Shown here one piece after another: positions 8,813 to 16,151 of a DNA stretch of 38,880 nt. The DNA is taken from contig JAEZJG010000017.1 of NCBI GenBank assembly GCA_023415795.1, positions 1 through 38,880 of the forward strand. The letters are read 5' to 3'. Under the pieces are notes generated by a model, which saw only the letters and a program-made list of their open reading frames with translations, was not told the origin of the DNA and searched no databases. Origin of the DNA: Bacillota bacterium (GTDB taxonomy: Bacteria; Bacillota; Clostridia; Christensenellales; SZUA-584). The translations under genes were made by a program, and so were the position numbers. The number at the start of each line of letters is the position of its first letter. Position 1 is the stretch's first letter.

Positions 8813-8907
8813 AAAGCACCATGTTAATGGTGCTTTCGATGGGATTCTCAAGGGATGAATCCCTTGAGCGGTGGCGTGGAGGCAGAGCCTCCACGGTCTT
8901 AGACCGT
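8813..8907. repeat. Cluster of four hairpins between convergent galK and malY
   Basis: Four near-adjacent perfect inverted repeats: AAAGCACCAT / ATGGTGCTTT (8813-8836, loop GTTA), CTCAAGGG / CCCTTGAG (8847-8868), CGTGGAGGC / GCCTCCACG (8875-8895, loop AGA) and ACGGTCT / AGACCGT (8893-8907, overlapping the previous one). The cluster begins 22 nt downstream of the malY stop. The pattern resembles multicopy hairpin repeats I recall from gut Clostridia intergenic regions; that recollection is not verified. It may work as a bidirectional transcription barrier. The rest of 8735-8812 shows nothing clear. Confidence 0.7.
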
Positions 8908-8928
8908 AATCAATAGAGCTTCTTGTCA

Positions 8929-10110
8929 TTAACCGAGGTGCTGGTCAATGGCTTGCGCCAGCTGATCCATCGCCTGCTTGAGCAGCGCACGCGGACATGC
9001 GATGTTGATGCGCTGAAAGCCCTCGCCGCCCGCGCCAAACATCGTACCGGCATCCAGCCAAAGCCGCGCCTTATTAACGATCAAATCGTCCAAAGCCTTG
9101 TCGGACAAGCCCAGCGCCGAGCAGTCCAGCCACGGCAGATACGTGCCCTGCGTCTCCACCAAGCGGATGCCGGGGATGCGCTCCTGCAGCTCAAAGCGCA
9201 GAAGATTGAGGTTGCCCGCAAGATAGGCTTTGAGCTCCTCCAGCCACGGAATGCCATCCCGATAAGCCGCCTTGCACGCTACGATACCCATGATATTAAG
9301 CTGGCTGTAGCCGCTCCTGACGATCTCCTGCCGAAACATGGCGCGCAGCTGCGCGTTTGGGATAAATATATTGGATATTTGCAGCCCCGCTAAGTTGAAC
9401 GTTTTGGAGGGCGCGGTGCAGGTAATGGAAAGCTCCTCGAAATCAGGCTTCAAGGACGCAAACACGTGATGCTGGTAACCGGCATAAACGAAGTCCGCGT
9501 GTATTTCGTCCGAAATCACAACCACGCCGTGCCTCACGCAAATGTCGCCCAGCCGCATCAGCTCTTCGCGCGTCCACACGCGCCCCACCGGGTTGTGTGG
9601 GCTACACAGTATGAACAGCTTGACGCCGTGGCGAACCACCTTCTTTTCAAAGTCGTCATAATCGATGCGGTAAGCACCATCCTCGTACACCAGCTGGTTG
9701 ACGACAAGCTCGCGCTCATTGATGCTAATGGTCTCAGCGAACGGGTAATACACCGGCTGCTGTATGATAACCGCGTCGCCCTTGTTTGTCAGCGCGCGCA
9801 CCGCCGTTGCGATGGCGTATACAATGCCCGGGGTTTTCACCAGCCACTGCGGCTGAATACTCCATCCAAAGCGCGTTTGAAACCAGCTCTGGAGCACCTC
9901 GATATAGTCCTCGCGGCTTTCGGAATAGCCGAAGATGCCGTGGCAGCTCTTTTCTGCCAGCGCTTCCGTCACGCATGGGGGCGCGCTGAAGTCCATATCG
10001 GCGACCCATAGCGACAGAAGACCTTCCGGCTTGCCGCGCCGTGCCGCAAAATCGTATTTAATGGAGTCGGTATTCCGACGTTCTATGATGTCGTCAAAGT
10101 TAAATGCCAT
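8929..10110 (-). CDS. MalY/PatB family PLP enzyme, probable cystathionine beta-lyase / C-S lyase
   Basis: This 393-residue fold-type I aminotransferase-like protein belongs to the MalY/PatB branch, which cleaves C-S bonds in cystathionine or cysteine to give homocysteine or sulfide plus pyruvate and ammonia. Visible hallmarks are the N-terminal LWVADMDF, CSPHNPVGRVWT, the PLP-phenol Asp in ISDEIHADF, and the Schiff-base Lys236 in APSKTFNLAGLQ. The ribosome site GGAAGG lies in the last codons of the upstream PLP gene and the two genes are 4 bp apart, so they form one operon with the Rrf2 regulator. Together with the upstream gamma-type enzyme it could complete transsulfuration from cysteine to homocysteine, or serve cysteine breakdown; the sequence does not decide. 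Confidence 0.9.
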   Translation of the reverse strand: MAFNFDDIIERRNTDSIKYDFAARRGKPEGLLSLWVADMDFSAPPCVTEALAEKSCHGIFGYSESREDYIEVLQSWFQTRFGWSIQPQWLVKTPGIVYAIATAVRALTNKGDAVIIQQPVYYPFAETISINERELVVNQLVYEDGAYRIDYDDFEKKVVRHGVKLFILCSPHNPVGRVWTREELMRLGDICVRHGVVVISDEIHADFVYAGYQHHVFASLKPDFEELSITCTAPSKTFNLAGLQISNIFIPNAQLRAMFRQEIVRSGYSQLNIMGIVACKAAYRDGIPWLEELKAYLAGNLNLLRFELQERIPGIRLVETQGTYLPWLDCSALGLSDKALDDLIVNKARLWLDAGTMFGAGGEGFQRINIACPRALLKQAMDQLAQAIDQHLG

Positions 10111-10114
10111 TACG

Positions 10115-11251
10115 TTATCCTTCCATAGCCTGCGCCAGATCGGCGATCAGGTCGTCCGCGTTTTCCAAGCCCACCGACAGGCGCAGGAGGCGGTTGTTGA
10201 TACCCTTGGCTTCGCGTACGTCCTCGGGAACATCGGCGTGGGTTTGCAGCATCGGGTAGGTGATGAGTGATTCCACTCCGCCCAGACTTTCAGCGTATTG
10301 TATGACGCGTACGCGCTCCAGTATGCGCTCTGCCGTTTCCGCGGAGACCGTATCGAAAGAGAGCATGCCGCCAAAGCCGCTGGACTGCCGGATAGAGATC
10401 TCATAACCCGGATGTGTGGGCAGACCGGGGTAGTTGACATTGTTGACACATGGCTGCCCGCAAAGCCATTGCGCAATTTTCATCGCACTTTCCTGCTGCC
10501 GGTTCAGCCGCACCACCAGCGTTTTGATGCCGCGTATCAGCAGCCAGCTGTCAAAAGGCGAAAGGCATGCGCCCGTCGTCTTGTAGATAAAACGCAGCTT
10601 CTCAGAGAGCTGCGCATCCGATGTGACGAGAAAGCCCGCAAGCGTGTCGTTGTGACCGCCAAGATATTTGGTGCCGCTGTGCGTGACGATATCTGCACCC
10701 AGCTCCAGCGGTCGCTGGCAGTATGGCGTCAAAAACGTATTGTCCACGATGAGCAGCAGCCCATGCGCCTTGGCCAACCGTGCCGCCGCCGCAATGTCCG
10801 TTACCTGCATCATGGGGTTGGTGGGTGTCTCCACAAACAAAGCCTTGGTTTCCGGCTTGATGAGGGAGGCAATCTGATCGATATCCGACGTATTGACGTA
10901 GTCAAAAACAAGACCGTTCTTCACCGATATATGGCTGAACAGCCGATGTGAGCCGCCGTAGAGATCGTCTGAGGCAATGATGTGATCGCCGGGGGAGAAC
11001 AGCTCCATCAGCGCCGAGACTGCCGCCATGCCGGTGGAAAACGCCATCGCGTCCACGCCGCCCTCCAGTGCCGCCAGTGCTTTTTCCAAATGCTCGCGCG
11101 TGGGGTTTTGCAGTCGGGAATAGTCAAAGCCGGTGCTTTGACCCACGCCCGGATGCGCGAATGTTGCCGATTGATATATGGGTACGCTAACAGCACCCGT
11201 GCTGTCATATTTGACACTGCTGCCGTGTATACAGTACGTTTCTATATTCAT
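10115..11251 (-). CDS. Cys/Met metabolism PLP enzyme (cystathionine gamma-synthase/lyase type)
   Basis: This 378-residue protein is a typical trans-sulfuration enzyme of the MetB/MetC/MccB family: YSRLQNPTRE near the N terminus, SDDLYGG, ETPTNPMM, the PLP Asp in VDNTF, and the Schiff-base Lys195 in HSGTKYLGGH. The C-terminal ESLGGVESLITYP and LRLSVGLE segments are standard. Gamma-synthase, gamma-lyase and homocysteine-forming members cannot be told apart by eye, so I give no symbol. It lies 15 bp after the Rrf2 gene and 4 bp before the MalY-like gene, which suggests one cysteine/methionine operon under a CymR-like regulator. Confidence 0.9.
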   Translation of the reverse strand: MNIETYCIHGSSVKYDSTGAVSVPIYQSATFAHPGVGQSTGFDYSRLQNPTREHLEKALAALEGGVDAMAFSTGMAAVSALMELFSPGDHIIASDDLYGGSHRLFSHISVKNGLVFDYVNTSDIDQIASLIKPETKALFVETPTNPMMQVTDIAAAARLAKAHGLLLIVDNTFLTPYCQRPLELGADIVTHSGTKYLGGHNDTLAGFLVTSDAQLSEKLRFIYKTTGACLSPFDSWLLIRGIKTLVVRLNRQQESAMKIAQWLCGQPCVNNVNYPGLPTHPGYEISIRQSSGFGGMLSFDTVSAETAERILERVRVIQYAESLGGVESLITYPMLQTHADVPEDVREAKGINNRLLRLSVGLENADDLIADLAQAMEG

Positions 11252-11266
11252 GAAATAACTCCTTCG

Positions 11267-11713
11267 TCAGATGAAGAACATCAGGCTCTGATCTGCGCTG
11301 TGCTTGGCGGTCTCGTGAACGAGAGCCTCCAGCGATACGCTCTCCAATGTTTTTTTGACGGTTTCGTCCAGCGGAGAGAATACAAGAGCCTGCAAAGCGG
11401 CGTCCGTCTGAGGAGATTTTTTACCCACTGTCTCCTCCGTCGTTTCAAACAGCGTGTTTTCCACCGCCGCCAAAACGTCGTATACGCTGATCTGCCCCGG
11501 CATTCGCATCAGCATATAGCCGCCTTGCGCCCCTTTGACAGAAGACACAACGCCGCCGCGTTTAAGGAGCGAGAACACCTGCTCCAGATATATCTTGGAG
11601 ATTCCGAGCTTTTCGGATATGCTGATAACCGTAATGCACTCCCCATTGCCATACTGCTGCGCCATGCTGACCGTTGCCGCCAGCGCGTAACGCCCTTTCG
11701 CGGATATCCTCAT
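11267..11713 (-). CDS. Rrf2 family regulator, CymR-like
   Basis: This 148-residue protein opens with MRISAKGRYALAATVSMA, the Rrf2 winged-helix start, followed by ISEKLGISKIYLEQVFSLLK (recognition region) and GAQGGYML (wing). It ends in MFFI, close to MFYI of Bacillus CymR. It has a single cysteine, in GECITV, so the three-cysteine iron-sulfur site of IscR/NsrR is absent; a CymR-type regulator of cysteine metabolism is the best fit. CymR works with CysK to sense cysteine in Bacillus. Here it heads an operon with two sulfur-amino-acid PLP enzymes, and a palindrome sits at its transcription start. Confidence 0.88.
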   Translation of the reverse strand: MRISAKGRYALAATVSMAQQYGNGECITVISISEKLGISKIYLEQVFSLLKRGGVVSSVKGAQGGYMLMRMPGQISVYDVLAAVENTLFETTEETVGKKSPQTDAALQALVFSPLDETVKKTLESVSLEALVHETAKHSADQSLMFFI

Positions 11714-11728
11714 TGCCGCACCTCATTT

Positions 11729-11741
11729 CATACTTGGTATG
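11729..11741 (-). promoter_or_regulatory. Palindromic operator at the rrf2 transcription start
   Basis: CATAC-TTG-GTATG is a perfect inverted repeat placed 9-22 bp downstream of the -10 box and 15 bp before the start codon. Position suggests binding by the encoded Rrf2 protein, giving autorepression of the operon. Confidence 0.55.
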
Positions 11742-11750
11742 TATGCTTTG

Positions 11751-11779
11751 ATGATATGCGATGATGGCTGCATTGTCAA
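11751..11779 (-). promoter_or_regulatory. Sigma-A promoter of the rrf2 operon
   Basis: Read on the minus strand: TTGACA (11779-11774, perfect consensus), a 17-bp spacer, then TATCAT (11756-11751). This is the best -35/-10 pair in the window and drives rrf2 and the two PLP genes. Confidence 0.8.
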
Positions 11780-11814
11780 TAGCCTATTATGTCAGTATGA
11801 AAAATAACCAATGT

Positions 11815-11849
11815 ATTAAAAAAGCAATTCGCGCAGTTGTGCGAATTGC
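11815..11849 (-). terminator. Intrinsic terminator of the 63-codon gene
   Basis: On the minus strand, GCAATTCGC (11849-11841) and GCGAATTGC (11832-11824) form a perfect 9-bp stem with an 8-nt loop followed by six T (complement of 11818-11823). It separates the small gene from the rrf2 operon. Confidence 0.85.
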
Positions 11850-11876
11850 CTGTGTGCCGGGGGAATATTTCCGCTG

Positions 11877-12068
11877 CTATACCTCTATGTCAAAATAGGT
11901 GGCGAGCAGCCTCTCGGTAGGGCTTTTGATATCGGTATATGTTTCTTCCGGCTGTGTTACGGGCCTTGTCTCCTGCGCTTTGCTTAACTGCTCTCTTTTT
12001 AAGGCATCCGGGCGATACTCGTCGAGGCGGCGCTGAAAGTTGAGCATAATATTGTTATAGATTTTCAC
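11877..12068 (-). CDS. Small hypothetical protein (63 aa)
   Basis: A GTG start at 12068 has a good GGAGG ribosome site 9-10 nt before it, and the frame ends 28 nt before an intrinsic terminator, so a real single-gene unit is likely. The product is hydrophilic and soluble, with a charged N-terminal half (NFQRRLDEYRPDALKREQLS, helix-like), a Pro/Thr-rich middle and a short C-terminal ERLLATYFDIEV. There is no signal peptide, membrane span or cysteine, and I recognise no family. Upstream at 12164-12178 is a 15-bp AT-rich palindrome that may be its control site. Confidence 0.6.
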   Translation of the reverse strand: MKIYNNIMLNFQRRLDEYRPDALKREQLSKAQETRPVTQPEETYTDIKSPTERLLATYFDIEV

Positions 12069-12157
12069 TGCGGCACCCTCCAGTAATGAATATTAAACAC
12101 GATATATATCAACATGTTTTGAAAGGTTGAAACAACAAATATATAGTTTGTGTATAA

Positions 12158-12178
12158 ATCATGTATATGATTCATATA
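12158..12178. promoter_or_regulatory. Overlapping AT-rich palindromes upstream of the small gene
   Basis: TATATGA-T-TCATATA (12164-12178) is a perfect inverted repeat with 7-bp arms; it overlaps AATCAT-GTAT-ATGATT (about 12157-12172). They lie about 95 bp upstream of the small minus-strand gene. No clear -35/-10 pair could be assigned nearby. The stretch 12180-12280 otherwise holds nothing I recognise. Confidence 0.4.
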
Positions 12179-12283
12179 AAAATATGCCACTTGATGTGCC
12201 AAGCGTAATGCAAGGCTAAGATCATGCAATCAGACAAATATGGGAACAACAAAAAAGTGCACTGCGTGCGCATGGTGCATTAA

Positions 12284-12482
12284 TAAAAAAGAGCAAGTGT
12301 GCCCTGCCCAGAGACTGTCAAAAAGTCTTTTATATAATTTTTGTGGGCAAGACGGACTCCGCCCGCGTAGCCCACAACTTGTGGTTTTATGCAGTTTTGA
12401 GGAACGAGGAACTGCATAAAACCAGAAAACTGGCGGAAAACCGTAGGTTTTTCGACAAACCGAGAGCAGGTGTGCCCTGCTC
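12284..12482 (-). repeat. Structured intergenic element, copy B (3' of ade)
   Basis: Read on the minus strand it begins 36 nt after the adenine deaminase stop: a 7-bp hairpin GAGCAGG / CCTGCTC (12482-12464); the conserved block (12456-12422); a perfect 15-bp stem (12424-12410 / 12396-12382) with a 13-nt loop; TGTGGGC / GCCCACA (12376-12370 / 12348-12342); an AGACT / AGTCT hairpin (12328-12312); and a final GCAGG / CTTGC hairpin followed by TCTTTTTT (12284-12291 complement), a terminator. Opening and closing hairpins share the GCAGGGCACAC sequence. Order and orientation relative to the upstream gene match copy A at 8490-8734. Confidence 0.85.
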
Positions 12483-12517
12483 ATGTTATATGCGATTCAA
12501 AGAAATGGGGAAGAGGG

Positions 12518-14248
12518 TCAGGCTTCGATATCAATGAAATCAAATTTTATAACGTCGAACAGCCCCATGTCCGTCAGCTTAATCTCTGGAATGACGGGCA
12601 GAGACATGAAGCACAGCAGCATAACCGGCTCCAGCTCCGGCTTAATACCCAGAGCCTCAACGGCCAGCCGGTGTATCCGCGTGAGCCTCTCGTCAACCCA
12701 TTGTCCATCCTGATCGCTCATCAGTCCGGCTATGGGCATGGGCAGGCTCTCAAGAACATTTCCGTTGTCAACAAGCACGATGCCGCCCTCCTGCTCCACC
12801 AGCTTTTGTATGGCGAATGCCATGTCGTCGTCGCTGACGCCCACACAAATGATGTTGTGCGAATCGTGCGCTATCGACAGCGCAATGGCGCCGCTGGTCA
12901 TGCCGTAGTCCTTGAGCAGCGCGACAGCCACATTGCCGGTGAAGCTGTGCCGCTCGACGACGGCTATTTTCACGATGTCGCGATCGGGATCGTATACAAA
13001 GCTGCCGCTTGCATCCGTGGTGACTGCCGCTGTCACTTTGCGCGTGACAACCCCGCCCGGAATAACCTTTATTACGTGCGCTTTGCCGGAGGGAATATTC
13101 AGCCGCAGCTTGTCAATGGAGAAATCCTTGATGCGAAAGCGACCCTTCGTCGCTGATATGTCGTGCTTCGTAACGGGCAGCAGATAGCTGCCGTCTGCCG
13201 CCGCTTCCCGACCGGCGATGAACACCCTTTTAACATTAAAATCCGTCAGGCTGTCCAGCAGCACAATATCGGCTCTCAGACCGGGGGCGATGGCGCCTCT
13301 GTCTTGAAGACCATAGCATTCCGCCGCATTCAAACTGGCCATCTGAATTGCGATGATGGGGTCTATTCCGGCGCTGACACACATGCGCAAATGGTTGTCA
13401 AGATGACCGATGCTCAATATCGTCTTTGCTTGACAATCGTCAGAGCAGAGTATGCAGCGGCGGCTGTTTTGAGGCGTGACAGCCTTGAGCAGCTCGGCGA
13501 GGTCGTGACAGGTAGAGCCTTGGCGCATTTGGACATACATGCCGCGAGACAGTCTGTCGTGCATTTCCTCAACGGTGGAGCATTCGTGGTCGGTATGCAC
13601 CCCGGCAGAGGCGTAGGCGTTCAGCGCATTGGCAGACAGCCTTGGGCTGTGCCCGTCAACGGGCTTGCCGCTGCTGCGGGCAACGAGCAGCTTGTCTAAA
13701 ATGTCGCTTTCCGCACCGGTAACGCCCGGGAAATTCATGAACTCGCCCAGCCCCAAAACTTCATCGCGATGAATAACCTGCTCCATTGCTGCGGCGTCTA
13801 TGCTGGCACCCGAATGCTCAAACGGAGTCGCGGGAACGCAGGAGGGCAGCATCCATTTGATATCCAGCGCGGTTCCCTTCGAGGCTTCTATCATATAATT
13901 CAGCCCCGCAAGGCCGCACACGTTGGTTATTTCATGCGGGTCGGCGATGATGGTCGTTGTTCCCCGGGGGACGATGAGCCTGCCCAGCTCCTCCGGGCTC
14001 ACGTACGATGATTCAACATGGATGTGGCTGTCGATGAAGCCGGGCGCAGCATAAAGTCCCGCGGCGTCAATCTCGTTGAGACCCGCATAGCTGCCGACCC
14101 CCGCAATGATGCCGTTGCAGAGCGCGATATCAGCGTCGATAACGGTTGCACCGAATACGTCCACAACCTTGCAGTTCTTGATTACAAAGTCTGCCGGAAT
14201 TCTGCTGGCAGCCGTGTCAATCAGCTTTTTTAGCTGCGATTTATCCAT
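12518..14248 (-). CDS. ade: Adenine deaminase
   Basis: Adenine deaminase converts adenine to hypoxanthine and ammonia in purine salvage. The 576-residue protein has the amidohydrolase metal motif HIHVESS in GFIDSHIHVESSYVSPEE, the DPHEITNVCG segment, LGEFMNFPGV, the second-domain HTDHECST, and the C-terminal SIAHDSHNIICVGVSDDDM typical of the Ade family (B. subtilis enzyme 577 residues). I chose the ATG at 14248, 8 nt after GGCGGGTG; an in-frame GTG at 14257 would add three residues but sits too close to its ribosome site. It is divergent from the nucleoside importer operon, which fits a joint purine-scavenging role. Its transcript would run into element B. Confidence 0.96.
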   Translation of the reverse strand: MDKSQLKKLIDTAASRIPADFVIKNCKVVDVFGATVIDADIALCNGIIAGVGSYAGLNEIDAAGLYAAPGFIDSHIHVESSYVSPEELGRLIVPRGTTTIIADPHEITNVCGLAGLNYMIEASKGTALDIKWMLPSCVPATPFEHSGASIDAAAMEQVIHRDEVLGLGEFMNFPGVTGAESDILDKLLVARSSGKPVDGHSPRLSANALNAYASAGVHTDHECSTVEEMHDRLSRGMYVQMRQGSTCHDLAELLKAVTPQNSRRCILCSDDCQAKTILSIGHLDNHLRMCVSAGIDPIIAIQMASLNAAECYGLQDRGAIAPGLRADIVLLDSLTDFNVKRVFIAGREAAADGSYLLPVTKHDISATKGRFRIKDFSIDKLRLNIPSGKAHVIKVIPGGVVTRKVTAAVTTDASGSFVYDPDRDIVKIAVVERHSFTGNVAVALLKDYGMTSGAIALSIAHDSHNIICVGVSDDDMAFAIQKLVEQEGGIVLVDNGNVLESLPMPIAGLMSDQDGQWVDERLTRIHRLAVEALGIKPELEPVMLLCFMSLPVIPEIKLTDMGLFDVIKFDFIDIEA

Positions 14249-14379
14249 ATGCTTCACCCGCCTTATGAAGATTTTTATTGAGTTATTAATTATCGATATG
14301 CTATCATAAATAGGAAAAACAATAAACCCTATTGGGATTAATTATTTTTTGAGTCTTAAAAATATTTTTTAAAAATGTA

Positions 14380-14407
14380 TTGATAAATTGATATGCTTTG
14401 GTATAGA
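14380..14407 (+). promoter_or_regulatory. Upstream promoter P1 of the nucleoside importer leader
   Basis: TTGATA (14380-14385), a 16-bp spacer and TATAGA (14402-14407) with a TGG extension. It would produce a leader of about 375 nt before the lipoprotein start. The surrounding 14258-14380 is AT-rich and shared with the divergent ade gene, whose own promoter I could not fix. Confidence 0.5.
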
Positions 14408-14571
14408 ATATTATCAACGATAAAACAGTTGCCAATTGTGTTCCGGTAATATGTTCTAGGCAGTTTAGGGATATGTTTTTTAGCTACTTTACCCAGTGAA
14501 AATCAAAAGAAAAGAGCAAGCGCGATTTTGAAAAGTTTACTCTCAGGAAAAATCGACAGGGTCAAAAAGGC

Positions 14572-14600
14572 TTGTGTTCTCGGCAAGAATGTGATAGTAT
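14572..14600 (+). promoter_or_regulatory. Second promoter P2 of the nucleoside importer
   Basis: TTGTGT (14572-14577), a 17-bp spacer and TAGTAT (14595-14600) with a TGA extension. Transcription would start near 14607, just before the terminator-like hairpin at 14612. Confidence 0.5.
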
Positions 14601-14611
14601 TCTATTTGCTT

Positions 14612-14652
14612 GAACAAGGATGTCGGCATTAATGACCTTTGTTCATTTTTTT
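14612..14652 (+). terminator. Terminator-like hairpin in the importer leader
   Basis: GAACAAGG (14612-14619) pairs with CCTTTGTTC (14636-14644, one bulge), followed by A and seven T (14646-14652). It lies about 137 nt before the lipoprotein start codon and downstream of both promoter candidates, so it would act as an attenuator. A further weak stem ATGGATA / TATCCAT flanks 14688-14714, and TGGCTCATTT is repeated at 14659 and 14721. Confidence 0.6.
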
Positions 14653-14788
14653 GGTTTATGGCTCATTTTTGAAAAAAGAAGAGGGTAATGGATAGAGTAA
14701 TTGGTTATATCCATCTAAACTGGCTCATTTAATGTGAGAAAAGATTAACAGATCCTGATTTCACATTTAATTTATTAAGGAGGAACCC

Positions 14789-16081
14789 ATGAAGAAATTT
14801 GTATTGTTGTTAGTGGTGTTGGCAATGGTTATCGTGCCGTTTGCTGCCTGCGGCGAAAAGACTCCGGAAGCCCCTGTGGCGACTGATGCTCCCGCGGCGA
14901 CTGAAGCCCCGGCTGACGAGCCCACTGCCGAAGCTCCGGCGACTGATGCTGTGAAGATCGGCGTCATCCTGGTGCACGACGAAAACACGGGCTATGACTT
15001 TGCGCACATCGAAGGCATCCGCAAAGCGACTGCGAATGTTGGCTTCACTGATGACCAGATCATCTGGAAGTACAATATCGCCGAAGACGAAACCTGCTAT
15101 GACACAGCGACTGACCTTGTTGAACAGGGCTGCACCTACATCATCTCCGACAGCTTTGGTCACCAGAGCTACATGCAGCAGGCTGCTGATGAGAACCCCG
15201 ATGTTACCTTCATCTCCATGACAGGCGTGAACGCTGCTCCCTCGGGACTGGCGAACCTCAAGAATGCATTTAACAAAACCTTTGAATCCCGTTATGTATC
15301 GGGCGTTGTTGCCGGCATGAAGGTGGCAGAGCTCGTCAAGGACGGTAAGGTTGCGGACAAGAATAAGGATGCTGACGGCAACATCAAGCTGGGTTACGTT
15401 GGCGCATATCCGTACGACGAAGTGGTTTCCGGCTACACGGCTTTCTACCTTGGCGTGAAGTCCATCGTCAGCAACGTTGTGATGGATGTATCCTACACCA
15501 ACTCTTGGTATGACCCGACTGCTGAAGCTGAAGCTGCCAATGCGCTTGTTTCGAACGGCGCGATCATCATCAGCCAGCATGCCGACTCTACAGGCGCTCC
15601 GGCTGCTTGCCAGGCGCTGCTCGATGGCGGCACCACCGTTTACTGCGTGGGCTACAACGTGGATATGCTTTCCGTTGCGAAGACTTCCGCGCTGACCAGC
15701 TGCCAGAACGACTGGAGCGTTTTCTACACCTATTTGTTCAATTGCATCAAGAACGGCGAAGAAGTTGTTACCGACTGGGCGAAGGGCTATGACGAAGGTG
15801 CTGTCATGATCTCTGCTCTGGGCGAGAGCTGCGCTCCCGGAACGGCTGAGAAGGTTGCGGAAGTTGAAGCAGCCCTGAAAGATGGCAGCCTGAAGGTGTT
15901 CGATATCAACACGTTCACAGTGAAGGGCGCTAAGGTTACCACGGCTCCCGCGCTTGACACCGACGGCGACTTTGTGGCCGACAGCGGCGAAGCGATTGTG
16001 GATGGCGCATATGCCGAATCCACTCTGAGAAGCGCTCCGTACTTCTATCTGCGTATAGACGGTATCAAAGAGCTGAACTAA
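14789..16081 (+). CDS. BMP family nucleoside-binding lipoprotein of an ABC importer
   Basis: This 430-residue protein is the extracytoplasmic binding component of a nucleoside ABC importer. It has a lipoprotein signal peptide (MKKFVLLLVVLAMVIVPFAAC) with the lipid-modified Cys at 21, an Ala/Pro/Thr-rich linker to about residue 52, and a BMP/PnrA-type periplasmic-binding fold: KIGVILVHDENTGYDFAHIE at its start and SDSFGHQSYMQQAADENPDV. Family members such as B. subtilis NupN and Treponema PnrA bind purine nucleosides. Start is fixed by AAGGAGG 6 nt before the ATG. The gene heads the importer operon and is separated from the ATPase gene by a 13-bp hairpin, probably giving higher yield of the binding protein. 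Confidence 0.93.
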   Translation: MKKFVLLLVVLAMVIVPFAACGEKTPEAPVATDAPAATEAPADEPTAEAPATDAVKIGVILVHDENTGYDFAHIEGIRKATANVGFTDDQIIWKYNIAEDETCYDTATDLVEQGCTYIISDSFGHQSYMQQAADENPDVTFISMTGVNAAPSGLANLKNAFNKTFESRYVSGVVAGMKVAELVKDGKVADKNKDADGNIKLGYVGAYPYDEVVSGYTAFYLGVKSIVSNVVMDVSYTNSWYDPTAEAEAANALVSNGAIIISQHADSTGAPAACQALLDGGTTVYCVGYNVDMLSVAKTSALTSCQNDWSVFYTYLFNCIKNGEEVVTDWAKGYDEGAVMISALGESCAPGTAEKVAEVEAALKDGSLKVFDINTFTVKGAKVTTAPALDTDGDFVADSGEAIVDGAYAESTLRSAPYFYLRIDGIKELN

Positions 16082-16096
16082 TTAAGAATCGTTTTG

Positions 16097-16127
16097 ATGG
16101 AAAGAGCCACACGCTGGCTCTTTCCAT
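16097..16127 (+). promoter_or_regulatory. Stable hairpin between binding-protein and ATPase genes
   Basis: ATGGAAAGAGCCA (16097-16109) and TGGCTCTTTCCAT (16115-16127) form a perfect 13-bp stem with a CACGC loop, followed by ACTTTTC. It could be a leaky terminator and/or a 3' stabiliser of the lipoprotein mRNA, as is common after binding-protein genes in ABC operons. Confidence 0.75.
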
Positions 16128-16151
16128 ACTTTTCTAAGGGGGTAATCCACT

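Noticed and set aside
8923..9393. 156-codon plus-strand frame opposite malY
   Set aside because: It is antisense to the PLP enzyme and lacks a ribosome site and any family signature.
8490..12482. Composite transposon bounded by inverted copies of the structured element
   Set aside because: No transposase or IS lies in or next to the segment, element ends are not conserved inverted repeats, and each copy is better explained by its fixed position after an upstream stop codon.
14408..14650. Purine (guanine/adenine/2'-dG) riboswitch before the nucleoside importer
   Set aside because: I looked for the conserved three-way-junction sequence (ATATGG ... TCTACC ... GACTA-like) and did not find it; other riboswitch cores I know did not fit either.
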